Assembly: GCA_023653785.1 (NCBI GenBank)
Contig: JAMKCH010014145.1
Coordinates: forward strand, 19,443-83,442
Reading direction: 5' to 3'
Length of the DNA: 64,000 nt
Source: Ophioderma brevispina
Lineage: Eukaryota > Echinodermata > Ophiuroidea > Amphilepidida > Ophiodermatidae
Under the pieces are notes generated by a model that worked only from the letters and a program-made list of their open reading frames with translations, had not been told where the DNA came from and ran no database searches. Positions 48,086-59,412 of the stretch are shown here, in pieces. A program made the translations under genes and the position numbers. Positions within the stretch are counted from its first letter, which is position 1, and every line of letters begins with the position of its first letter.

Positions 48086-50268
48086 TAGTAGGGTTCCAAA
48101 ATTAAAGTCCTTCGAGAAGTTTGGGGAAGAAGGTTTGAAGGTGTTTTCTTGTATTTTCAAGGGTGCTGAACAAGATTTTTTGTGGTCCAAACCTCTGGGA
48201 AATGTGGGGAACTCTCCCTAGAAGGCGTTTTTCAAATGGCCGCCAAAATTCCAGAAAATGGCATATTAAAGTAAAAAACAGCTATCTAATAGTTAATATG
48301 AATCAATTTTGGGGTATTTCTTAATGCTAATTACTGTGTAATGCTATTCACAAAATTAGAGAATTTAGATACGTAACGTAGAGGGCGCGTTTCAAAATGG
48401 ATGCCAAAATTCTTGTATAATAGCATTTTTGAGACCGTTATCAATTAGTGAATGCAAGTATAAAATCAAAGTGAAGATGTTTGAGGTATTTGTTTACCAT
48501 TTTCACGGATGCTGAACAAGATGATTTTGGTCCAAACCCTGGGAAATGTGGGGAAACTCTCGCTAGAGGCGTTTTTCAAAAATGTCGCCAAAATTCCAGA
48601 CAAATGGCATATTTAAGCTAGAAACGGCTATATGAGAATCCAAATGAAATCAATTTGGGGTATTCTGAATGCTCTATATTATATAATGATATTTAAAATA
48701 ATTAGAATTTATGTAGGTACCTTTAGAGGGCGCTTTCAAAATGGCCGCCAAAATTCAGGAAAATTGCATATTAAGGCTAAAATCATAATCAGATACATAA
48801 TGAAATTCAAATTCGGTGTTTCTTAATGCTAGTGATTGTATAATGCTATTTCAATATTAGAAATTATTGATAAGTACCCGTGGAGGCGCTTTTTCAAAAT
48901 GGATGCCAAAATTCAGTATAATAGCCTGTTTTGGGACCGTTATCAATAATTAGTAATGGATAAATTATAAATCAATGTTGAAGATGTTGAAGGTATTTGT
49001 GTACATTTTCAAGATGCTGAACAGATGTTTTGGTCCAACCTCTGGGAACTGTGGGAATCTCGCTCGAGGGCCGTTTTTCATGCTGGTCGCCAAAATACCA
49101 GAAAAATGCATATTAAGCCTAAAAACAGCCATCTAAGAGTCCAATGAAATCAAATTTTCGGTGTTTATTAATGCTAAATCATTGTTAATGCTATTTCACA
49201 AAGATTGGAATTTATGATAAGTACACTAGAGGGCACTTTTCAAAATGGCTGCCAAAATTCCAATAATAGTCTTTTTTGGGGGGGGGGCTGTTTCAATATA
49301 TTATGTCAAATTCAATATAACATCCAAAGTAAAATAAAGATCGTTTTTTATCATTTTCAAGGATGCTGAACAAGATTTGTTATGTCCAACACTGGGAGTG
49401 TAGAAACTTCAAAACGGGCGCCAAAAATTCCGAAATGAAAATAAAAAAGCTATCTAAGAGTGTAAAACATTACTGCAATGAATTATTCAAATACAAGCAA
49501 ATCAGAGTGCAGATGTTGAAAGTATTTGTTTATATTTTCAAGGATGCTGAACAAGATGTTTTGGTCCAACCTTGAGAAATGTGCGAAAAATCTTGATAGA
49601 GGGCATTTTCAAAATGGCCGCCAAAATTCCAGAAAACCGCATATTAAAAGCTATTAACGTGGCTAGCGAGCATCAAAATATATCAATGTTGGGGTTTGTT
49701 TCTTAATTTTATGATAAATTGCCCTAGAGGGGCGCTTTCTTCAAAATGGCGCCAAAATCCAGAAAATGACATATTAAGATAAAAACAGCCATCTGAGATT
49801 CACAATGAAAATCAATTTTTGGTGTCTTATGTGTAATATTTCCGCTATTCTAGCAAATGAATGATATGATAAATACTACCAGGAGGTGATTTTAACAATG
49901 GCAACAAAATTCCATAAATAGCCTTTTCTGGGGGAGGGGGCATATATAATGCATTATGACAAATACACGTATAAATCAAAGTGAAGATGTTTGAAGGTAT
50001 TCGTGTATATTTCAAGGATGCTCTATTTTTTAGTCGACCTCTGTTTAAAAGTGGGGAAATTCGCTCAGGGCATTTTTCAAAAGGACCACCAAAATTACAG
50101 AAATGGCTTATTAAGTTAAATATCGGTCATCTAAGAGTAAACATGCTATCAATTGTGAGGTATTTCTTAAGTATATTTATTGTATATTAGGAGTTTTTGG
50201 GGCGGCTATTTCGAAATGGATGACCACGTTGTAACAAAATGTCTTTTACATTTCAAGAATTTATATAG

Positions 50269-50300
<32 letters not shown>

Positions 50301-53300
50301 CTATATAGTCCAGATGCATCACATACTGTTTATATCATATTTTGAACATTTTGGAGAAACAGTCGGTAGTGTTAATAGGACGTTGAACTCTCATAATTAC
50401 AGAGTTTCAGACTTGGCTATACCTAATTATATGAGATTTAATTAGCAAATTGGATCTATGTGTATTTTAATTCAAATTTTTTCACCTACAGCGCTAGTGA
50501 CCATAGATCACTATATGTGCACTACAAAAACGTACATATGTACTTAACACGTGCGGATGAATACGTGAAATACCGAGCTATCTGTGGTCTATCTACGTAA
50601 AGCGATATGATACATATATCAAGGGGGTGGAACCCATTCAAAACCAGTCGTCCGGGCTGGGCGCTGACATTTTGAATATTGCACGGAATATTATTAGTTT
50701 GGGTGCTTGTATAGACACATAATGCTCAATTCGATACAAACAATCCGCAAAAATATCAGTTGTATACGAGATGTTGGGTGCTAGTGGGTGGTTAAATTTG
50801 GTCCTACCCATGTGCAACACACGAATGAATGACACATCAGTCGTCTTGATTAAATAAACCGCCTCAATGATTACATCTTTTCACCTAAGCGCGCATTGCT
50901 TATGAGAAAAAGAGTATCTGAGCACAATGATACAGGTACCACTATTATTACAACTGGCCACATCTAACACATACATTAATTGTATCACTACCGATTAGTG
51001 TATCATATGCAAAGCGGCACCCACACCCCACAGTATGTGGAAGAAGCGGAGGCAGCCATTGCTTCTATTGTTGGTACTCTATGTTTTCTATTGTGGTCGG
51101 CAAAACATGAGAGACGGTGTATTTCTAAAGCTTACGTAACGTTTTGCCTCTCTATCTATCTAGAACCTCTTTGCCATAATATCTTCATCACATACGATCT
51201 ATATCAAATCTGCGTCACCTACAGCGCTTATCTGACATAGATCACTATGTGATGCCCTGATACGACATATTTGCGCCTTTTTTATAATACGGCGATGAAT
51301 ACGTCACATAATGGTCTCATTCTGTGTTCTATATCAAGGTACATACGTTTGGAAAAAAACAAAAAAATCCCCATCACATACTGATCTATAAGTTTAAGTC
51401 ATAATTAAACAGGTTGGTTAAATTAACCAGCATTTATTTTTCAATGCCTGAATTAATAACTCTGAAGTGTTTTCTTGGATGATATTTCCTTTTGCCTGGA
51501 AGTAAATGAAGGCAATCGGTATGTTGGAGCGTATTAGCAGGGAAGGATTTCAATTGAGATTTTCTCGAAACACGTATTTTGGAGATATTAGATATAATAT
51601 AATTAAATGGTCATCCCCGTAATACATATTTGCATTCGGCCTAATGAAGGGGATAAATTTCTATAGATTGCCCTCTTGTCAAGCGATTATTCTAAAAAGA
51701 TTTCATAGTTGATTATATTACACAATGCTTGATCAGGTAATAGCGAACTCTAGGACATTTATCATAAATCCTTTTGATTGAAATAGCAGTAAACAATAAA
51801 TAGCATTAAGAAACAACCCAAAATGATTTCATTTTTTATTCCTCAGAATTCTCAGCTGTTAAATACTTAATATATGGTTTTCTGAATTTTGGCAAGCCAT
51901 CTTTGAAAAAGCCCTCGGAGAAGATTCCCCAAATCTCTCAGAGGTTCGACCAAAACAATCTTGTTCAGCATCTTTGAAAATATAAACAAATACTTTCCAA
52001 CATCTTTGACTTTGATTTTATATTTTGATATAAATTAATTGAGATTCATTTTGTACTCTTAGATAGCTTTGTTTGTTAGCTTTAATATGTCATTTCTGGA
52101 ATTTAATGTAACAAGCCATTTTGAGAGTTATGCCACATTTCCCAAACGTTGGACCTAAATTTTTTTTTTCAGCATCTTGAAATATAAAAAAAACCATCTT
52201 TAAAATCTTCACTTGATTTATATTTGAATTTGATAATAATTGAAAACAGCCCCCAAAAAACGCTACTTTGATGGGAATTGGGCAGCCATTTTGGAAAAGC
52301 GCACTTAGCCGTAGGGTACTGTATCATACCTTCTAATATTTCGGAATCGCATATACAATAAACTAAGCATTAGAAACACTGAAATTTGGATTTCATGTGG
52401 ACTCTTAGATGGCTGTTTGTTAGCATTAATATGCAATTTTCTGGAATTTTGGGGCCATTTTGAAAAAAAAACGGGCCCCTAGCAAGGAGTTCCCCACATT
52501 TACCAGTGGTTGCACCAAAAAAATCTGGTCAGAATTCTTGAAAATGTAAATAAATACCTTCAAACCTCTTCACATTGATTTTTTAGTAATTGTAGATCAA
52601 AGGTCATACATTAAACAGTCCCATAAAAGGATATTATACCGAAATTTGGCCCAAGCACATTTTCAAAAAGCGCCCTCCACGCGTACTATCATGATTCTAT
52701 ATTGGAATAGCATAATACAATCACTAGCATTAAGAAACACGCGAAATTTGATTTCATCGTGGACTATTAGGATGGCTGTTTTAGCCTATTAATATGCAAT
52801 TTTCTGGAAGTTTTGGCGGCCATTTGAAAAAAGCGCCCTCTAAAGGTACCTATCATAAATCTAATTATTTAAAGATCATTATATAATAGAGAGCTATCAG
52901 AAATACCCCAAAATTGAGTTCATTTGGATTCTCATGATAGCCGTTTCTAGCTTAATATACCATTTTTGGAATTTTGGCGGGCCCATTTTGAAAAAATGCC
53001 CTCTAGCGATGCGAGTTCCCACACCATTTTTAAGATGGTTGGACCAAATAATTCTTGTCAGATCTTGAAAATGTAAAACAACTACCTCACACATCATTCA
53101 CTTTGATTTGTACTTGGATTCACTGAAGTATTAATTGATACGGTCACAAAGGGCTATTATACAAATTTTGGCAAGACCATTTGAAAACCCGCCCTCTACG
53201 TGTACTTATCACACAATTCTAATTTTTGGAATAGCATTACACAATAATTAGAAATTAAGAAATACCCCAAAATGGATTCATATGAAATATTAGATAGCCT

Positions 53301-53506
53301 GGTTGTTCTTAGCTTTCCTTTAATATGCCATTTTCTGGAATTTTGGCAGCCATTTTGAAAAACTCCCTTAGCGACGGCGTGCCCCCACATTTCCCAGAGG
53401 TTGTGACCCAAAAAATTTCTGTTCAGCACCCTTGAAAATACAAGAAAGACACCTCAAACCTTCTTCCCAAACCTTTAAGAATGGGACTTAATTTTGAACC
53501 CTACTA
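48086..53506. mobile_element. Nested foldback element with tandem-repeat arms
   Basis: It starts TAGTAGGGTTCCAAAATTAA and ends with the inverse TTAATTTTGAACCCTACTA. Each arm (about 48086-50200 and 51750-53506) is a series of repeat units. These contain GGTGCTGAACAAGATTTTTT, GGTCCAACCTCTGGGAAATG, CTCTCGCTAGAGGGCGTTTT, TTCAAAATGGCCGCCAAAAT, GCATATTAAAGCTAAAAAC, TTTTGGGGTATTTCTTAATG and TTATGATAAGTAC. Spacing varies between about 180 and 500 bp. The loop at 50200-51750 is not tandem and carries the shared core. The architecture fits FB/Galileo-type foldback elements or the sea urchin TU class described in the literature. Confidence 0.7.
50265..50312. repeat. (TA)n microsatellite, left arm
   Basis: An alternating TA tract sits in the loop of the foldback element. 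Its partner in the other arm of the giant palindrome lies at about 62706-62745, with a further short TA tract at 62874-62891. Confidence 0.8.
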
Positions 53507-53637
53507 CTGGTACTGTAAAGCAAACATTATATAACTTAGTAAACAAAGAACAATTTTAAGTATGAACGGGCAGAATTAAAGAAATTCGTATATTTCTTTC
53601 AAGTGCTGGAGTGAAGTCTTTCGATTGTCAACCCTCG

Positions 53638-55795
53638 ATTTATTATCTTTTTGATATATCCTGCATGGCCCTGAGAAGCCAGTTAGTCTAATTGGAACAC
53701 AATTTGGTATTTGCATTTCCCTATTTCCTTTGGTGATGCACAAATTAAATTACAACAAATATGAGAAGCATGGAAAATGAAATTTGAAATTTCAAGGAAA
53801 GGTGGATGTGCTGCCATACTACTTGGATTAATGTGAGTTCCAAACTTCATCAGAAAATGCTAATTACAGTACAGATAAAACTTAAAACTCCCCAGGTGCA
53901 AACCTGAAGATATCTATACTACTACAAAAAAATGTGATGTGTCTGTTTATCAGGTCTGGCATTTCATTATGCTTTGAACATATGCGGGGCTGATAATGGC
54001 ATGAAGGTAGGGGAGGACAGTCTAATTGTTTGGTATCAGGGTTTCACACTGACCCAAAAGGTCAAAGGTCATCTAGAGGTCAATTGGAGGTACCCTTTCC
54101 ATGAAATGCACTCCTAAACTAAAATGAGTGTCTGGCTATGCTGACATATAGGGCTGATATTTGAAGGTAGGGAGAACAGTCTGACCTTTGTTTGCAGGGT
54201 TTTGGTGTACCCAAGAGGTCAAAGGTCTAACCCAAACTCTAAATAACCTTGAACTGTGCAAGTGTCTCAAATTCATTCTCAAGGCCTGTTACCAAATCAT
54301 TTAATGTTTTTTTTTTTTTTTTTTTTTCTTTGGTTGATATTGAAATCCAACTTCAAATTAGCACTTTTCACCATAACCTGATTTTGAATTAAAATGTCAA
54401 TTCCTCTCAGGGCTCCCTAAGATTACCACCAAGATTTTTTTTTTTTTAAAGAGAGCCATTTACATTTACCTAACCAACATTGGTGTACCAACTGTGAAGA
54501 AGGGGATGTGGAGGAGTTGCTCCTACTGGCTCAAAATATCAGCTGCAGTAGCACTTGCATTTCCTGTTAAAATATGGGGTTGAAGTTGTTCTCCCAGCCT
54601 CAAAATATTAAGGTTTCAGTGCCCCACTGTAATGGATCGATTTTTCCACAAACATTAAAAAAGATTGGGGATAAGGTTCTAGATTTTGAAACCAGTTCTT
54701 AGCGTTTTTCTTTGGTTATGGCATGGCAACCATGAGCCAACAAACGAGCACTTTCACTGAATGGCTGAAAAATCAATAATTCAGAAAAGTTTAGGCACCT
54801 TTATAGGAGCACTGTTGGATCCAGCAGTTGGCAAATAATGGCAATATGAACACACTGCATCCATCACCTACAACCATTCCTCAATCCAATATCCATTTTA
54901 CTTGATTACTAAGATTTTAAGGTTTACTAGTCTGTAAAGAACTAGAGCTTATTCCATAGTTATAATCTAAGTAGTACCAAGCGCAAGACGTACTGGTGAG
55001 TACATTGAACACCCGTTTTTCAGCTTCGAAGTGACTCGCTCACAAAAATGGATATCAGAGGGTGGTGAAAACAGGAATGGTGTGTGCCAGTGGCTAGTGC
55101 TATATCCACCTGAAAGAAAAACCCAAAGTAGATACAATTATTACCATCTAGAAAGTGTGCTTGAGGTTTGAAACCTTCTGGTAAAATTACTGTCCTTCAT
55201 CAATGCAACTTATTACTGATGAAAAAACCCTAATGGAATGGCGTTATTTGTACAAAGTAAAATTGTTTGGAAACAAGGAACAAGGAGCATTCTCGCCCAT
55301 ACCTAGATGCACTGATGTCGCAATATTGCCAAACTTAGGCAATCATGCTGGTTAAACATGGTAATGTTGGTTCTCAAATGTAATTAAATTTATAAGAATT
55401 TTTAAACAAAAAAAAAAACGATTTAAGTAAGGTTATTCCATCAATAAATTTTCAACTATGAAAAAAAATTATGGCAACAAAATACTCCTGGAGAACATTT
55501 AGGCAGTGCAGAGCAAAGTCTGCTACTTAGTGATTAAACATTCAAACGAAATAGAAAGAAAAATAAAAGACAGAATTTGTGTTTTTGCCCATCCAATATC
55601 AGTCATAAGGCTGGCGCCGTCCTACATTTTAATCACATTGGTGCTGCGCTGATATGATAAGTGAGCTTGATAATATTGCGAACTGCACTCCTATCTTATA
55701 TGATAATAGCGTGATAAGATTGGGAATGCACTCCATACAACACGATACCTGGATAGGCACATATCAATCTGATATGTTATTCTCGTAAAGGTGCA
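53638..55795. repeat. Left inner arm of the giant palindrome
   Basis: It contains inverted DR1-type units (AGGTCAAAGGTCA at 54059-54071) with ATATCTATACTACTAC, the inverse of the tail of the 25655-27045 array. A poly-T run lies near 54310-54330. A region follows that mirrors the open frame at 58084-58425 but with a broken frame. No independent gene was recognised. Confidence 0.6.
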
Positions 55796-56136
55796 ACGAG
55801 AGATTTAAAGTCATCCATATTTTCTGTGATATGTAGTGATTTCATAAGATTTAGACGCTCAATAGATTCCTACCTTTTATTTGGTTACAGAAATAAATTA
55901 AAATGAAAACAAAACGTTATTTCTATGTGCTATATTTCCATAGAACATCTAGGCTGAATTTCGTTTTGTCTATACAAAAATTAGAACATTTCACAATTTT
56001 TGTACCAAAGAAAACGTTCTCAGCTTAATCCTACAGATGGTGATATTATGAATATAAAAGCTATACCCAGTGCCAAAAATCAGAATTTTCACATTTTTCG
56101 GGAACTTGTTATTGAATCTCTCGTCTGCACCTTTAA
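55796..56136 (-). mobile_element. TTAA-flanked MITE, copy 3
   Basis: It begins TAAAGGTGCAACGAGAGATT and ends GAATCTCTCGTCTGCACCTTTAA, inverted relative to the copy at 19649. It forms the innermost part of the left arm of the giant palindrome. Confidence 0.7.
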
Positions 56137-56817
56137 GTCACAACTGATATTTAAATTTCTTACCCAGTCCTGGACACATTGGATAGGTGTATTGTCATAG
56201 CCAGCATACATGTGACAGGGTTTTGTAGAATACCACGGGCTGCCATCACACCTGTGTTAAAAGAGGAACATTTAGTAAAATATTGTATAAGTGGAAATTT
56301 CCGCGTACCCAGTATTTTCCGTGATTTTAACAGTTTGACCTAAGGCCCGAGATTTGTGTAATTTCACGGGTATTGACATCAATGCAATACAAATCTATTG
56401 AAAAGTATTTTCAACTGTGTTTTTTTCAAGTTTTATGTACCTCGCAAATTCGCGAAAATAAAAACCCCAACCAAACCCCACTCCACCCCCCTTCCCCCAC
56501 CCCCCCCCTCGACCTTCCACCCCCCACCTTTTTTTTTTTTGTGTGCCACATTTTCACCCCACCCCCCCCTTTGTTTTACCCTTTTTTTTTATTTTACATG
56601 TTGTTTTTTTTTACAGTTTCCCTTTTTTTTCACAGTGTCCCCCCTTTGATGCTTGTGCCCCATGGCCCACACGGTTAGTGTATGATCACAGTAGACCCCC
56701 CCCCCCCCCCCCCCCCCCCGCCTGCCAGTCGATGCTGGCTATGATTGAAAATACAACTATCCAATGTGTACAGGACCCTGATGTCGGTAAGAATATTGAA
56801 ATATCAGGTCGTGACAA
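56137..56817. other. Unique spacer at the palindrome centre
   Basis: This is the only part of the right third of the window without an inverted partner. It holds a C-rich, T-rich low-complexity stretch (56465-56640) and a poly-C run of about 25 bases (56695-56719). Open frames here are low-complexity products of these runs. Confidence 0.7.
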
Positions 56818-57231
56818 TTAAAAGGGGCAAACGAGAGAAGAGATAGATTTAAAATAAAAACAAGTGGGTCCTCCGAGAAACAATGTTGAAAATTCTGATT
56901 TTGGCAATGGTGTATTATAGCGTTTTATATCCATAATATAACCATCTGTAAGGATTAAGCTGAGAACTGTTTTCTTTGGTACAAAAAAGGTGGAAATTTA
57001 TAATTTTGTATAGGAGCAACAAATACGAATTCAGCCTACTTTTTTTTGTGGTTTTTCTTATGGAAATATAAGCACATAGAAAATCACGTTTTGTTTTCAT
57101 TTTAAGTTATTCTTGTAACCAAATAATAAAAGGTTAAGGAATCTATTGGAGCGTCTAATCTATATGAAATCACTACAATCATCAGAAGAAAATATGGATG
57201 AATTTTAACCATCTCTCGTTGCAACCTTTAA
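56818..57231 (+). mobile_element. TTAA-flanked MITE, copy 4
   Basis: The left end TTAAAAGGGGCAAACGAGAGA and right end CATCTCTCGTTGCAACCTTTAA keep the TTAA flanks. It has the same orientation as the copy at 19649 and is the mirror partner of copy 3. It is longer than copy 2, partly from an extra segment near the left end (about 56840-56880). Confidence 0.65.
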
Positions 57232-58083
57232 GAGAATACATATCAGTTTGATATGGGCCTATCCATTATCGTGTTGTATTGGATGTGCAGTCCAATCTTA
57301 TCAAGCTATTATCATGATAAGATAGGATTGGGCAGTCCAATATTATCAGAGCTATTATCATGATTAAGCAGCCGAGCATCAACATGTGATTAAAATGTAG
57401 GACTGCTCATGCATATATGACATGTATTGGATGGCAAAAACAACAATTCTGTCTTTGATTTTTTCTTTATTATTTTTAGTTTTGAAATGTTTAAAATCAC
57501 TAAGTAGTCTAAAGACTTGCTCTGCACTTCCTAAATGTTATCCAGGAGTATGTTTGTTTGCCACTATTTTTTTTCATAGTTGACCAAATTTATTGATGGA
57601 TATAACTACTTTTTTTAAAACGTTTTTTTTTGGGTTTAAATTCTTTAAAAAATTAATTACAGTGAGAAGAAACAAATTACCAGGTTTTTTAAAACATATT
57701 GCCAAGTTTGTGCAATATTGCCGAAATCAGTGCGTGTAGTATGGTGGAGGGACTGTCATTGTTCCTTGTTCCCAAACAATTTTACTTTGTAAAAATAAAC
57801 TCCATTTATTAGGGTTTTTTCATCAGTATAATTGCATTTGAGGACAGTATAATTACCAGAAGTTTTCAAAACCTCAAGCACACGTTCTAGATGGAAATAG
57901 ATTGTATCTTCTTTGTTTTTCTTTCAGGTGGATATAGCAATAGCCACTGGCAACAACCATTTACCTGTTTTCACCACCATCTGCTATCCATGTTTGAGCC
58001 GAGTCACTTGACAGCTGAAAAAAACGGGTTGTTTGTGTCATGACTCACCAGTAGTACTGTGCTGTCTGGACTATTAGTGATAA

Positions 58084-58425
58084 CTATGGAATACGCTCTA
58101 GTTCTTTACCGACTAGTCTCCCTTCATAACTCTCGTCCATCACGTAAAATGGGATATTGAGATTGAGGTTGTTCGTAGGTGATGGATGCGTTCGAGTGTG
58201 TGTGTTCATATAACAAGTATTTGGCCGAACTGTGGATCCCAACAGTGCTCCTAATAAAGTGACTCTAAACTCTTTTCTGATTATTGTTTTCTCAGCCATC
58301 AGTGAAAAGTGCTGTTTTGTTGGCTCATTGGTTGCCATGCCATACCAAAGAAAAACTCTAAGAACATGGTTTTCATCTAGAACCTTATCCCCAATCTTTT
58401 TTAATGTTTTGTGTAAACTCGAGCC
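58084..58425 (-). other. Open frame in the right inner arm, function unknown
   Basis: The minus strand is open for about 113 codons to TAG at 58084-58086, with a Met at 58338. The peptide is varied, for example KKIGDKVLDENHVLRVFLWY, FSLMAEKTIIRKEFRVTLLG and YVMDESYEGRLVGKELE. It is not low-complexity, unlike most frames here. I do not recognise it, and no splice sites were established. The mirrored sequence at about 54660-54960 is frame-broken. It could be an exon or a piece of a transposon gene. Confidence 0.25.
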
Positions 58426-58839
58426 ATTTCACAGTGGACATCGGGAAAACCCTAATATTTTGAGCTGGGAGGAGAACAAACTGCAACCCCATTATTTTGA
58501 AACAGGAAGTGCAAGTGCTGACTGCAAACCTGATATTTTGAGCCAGTAGGAGCAAGCAAATCCATCCACATTTCCCCTTCTTCACAGTTGGTACACCAAT
58601 GTTGGTTAGGTAAATGTAAATGGCTCTCTTTGAAAAAAAAAAAAAATCTTGTGGTAATCTTAGGGAGCCCTGAGAGGAATTTGACATTTTTAAAGTTCAA
58701 AATGCAGGTAATGGGGCAAGTGCTAATTTGAATTGGATTTCATATCACCAAACATTAAATAGATTTAGTAACAGGCCTTGAGATGAATTGAGACACTTCA
58801 CAGTTCACAACAGGTATATTAGATTTTCTGTTAGACCTT

Positions 58840-59150
58840 TGCCCTCTTGGGTTTACAACCACAAAACCCTGCAAACAAAGGTCAGTCCGTCCTCCCATAC
58901 CTTCAAGAGCAGCCCTATAATGTCCAAGCATAGCCAGACACTCATTTTTTAGTTTGGGCATTTCTAGGGAAATGGACCTCCAATTGACCCTAGATGACCT
59001 TTGACCTTTTGGGTCAGGAAACCCGATACCAAAATAGACTGTCCTCCCCTACCTTATGCAATATCAATCATCCCCCCATATGTCAAAGCATAGTGACATG
59101 CAGACCTGATAAACAGACAAAACATCACATTTTAGTGTATGATATCTTCC
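58840..59150 (+). repeat. DR1-type unit in the right inner arm
   Basis: It contains TGACCTTTGACCTTTTGGGTC (perfect DR1 at 58995-59007), CTGTCCTCCCCTACCTTATG, CATATGTCAAAGCATAG and a tail with ATCACATTTTAGTGTATGAT. It mirrors 53930-54250 and matches units of the 25655-27045 array. Confidence 0.75.
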
Positions 59151-59412
59151 AGGTGCACCTGGGGAGTTTTAAGTTTATCTGTTGTATTAGCATGTTTTCT
59201 GATGAAGTTGAACTCACATTATCAAAGTAGTAGGCAGCACCTCACACTACAACACCTTCCCTTGAAACTTTCAATTTCCTTTTCAGTCAGGCTTCTCATA
59301 TTTGTAATTATTTGTGCATCACCAGAAGGAATAGGAAATGCAAAATACCAATGTGTTCCAATTAAGACAAACGGGCTTCCCAGGGCCATGCAGGATATAC
59401 ACAAGGATATAT

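Larger units (their letters stand above)
47937..53637. mobile_element. CGAGGG-family long element with foldback core, about 5.7 kb
   Basis: The ends are inverted copies of each other and match the 549-bp MITE at 23716-24264: CGAGGGTTGA...CTGAAAGAAATATTAAAG on the left and TTAAAGAAATTC...GTCAACCCTCG on the right. The left end continues as the inverse of the MITE right half (to about 48085). The right end continues as the inverse of its left half (from 53507). The middle 48086-53506 replaces the MITE interior. No transposase was recognised. Confidence 0.75.

Noticed and set aside
56373..56821. Pro/Phe-rich frames at the palindrome centre
   Set aside because: They are driven by poly-C and poly-T runs, with no protein-like segments.
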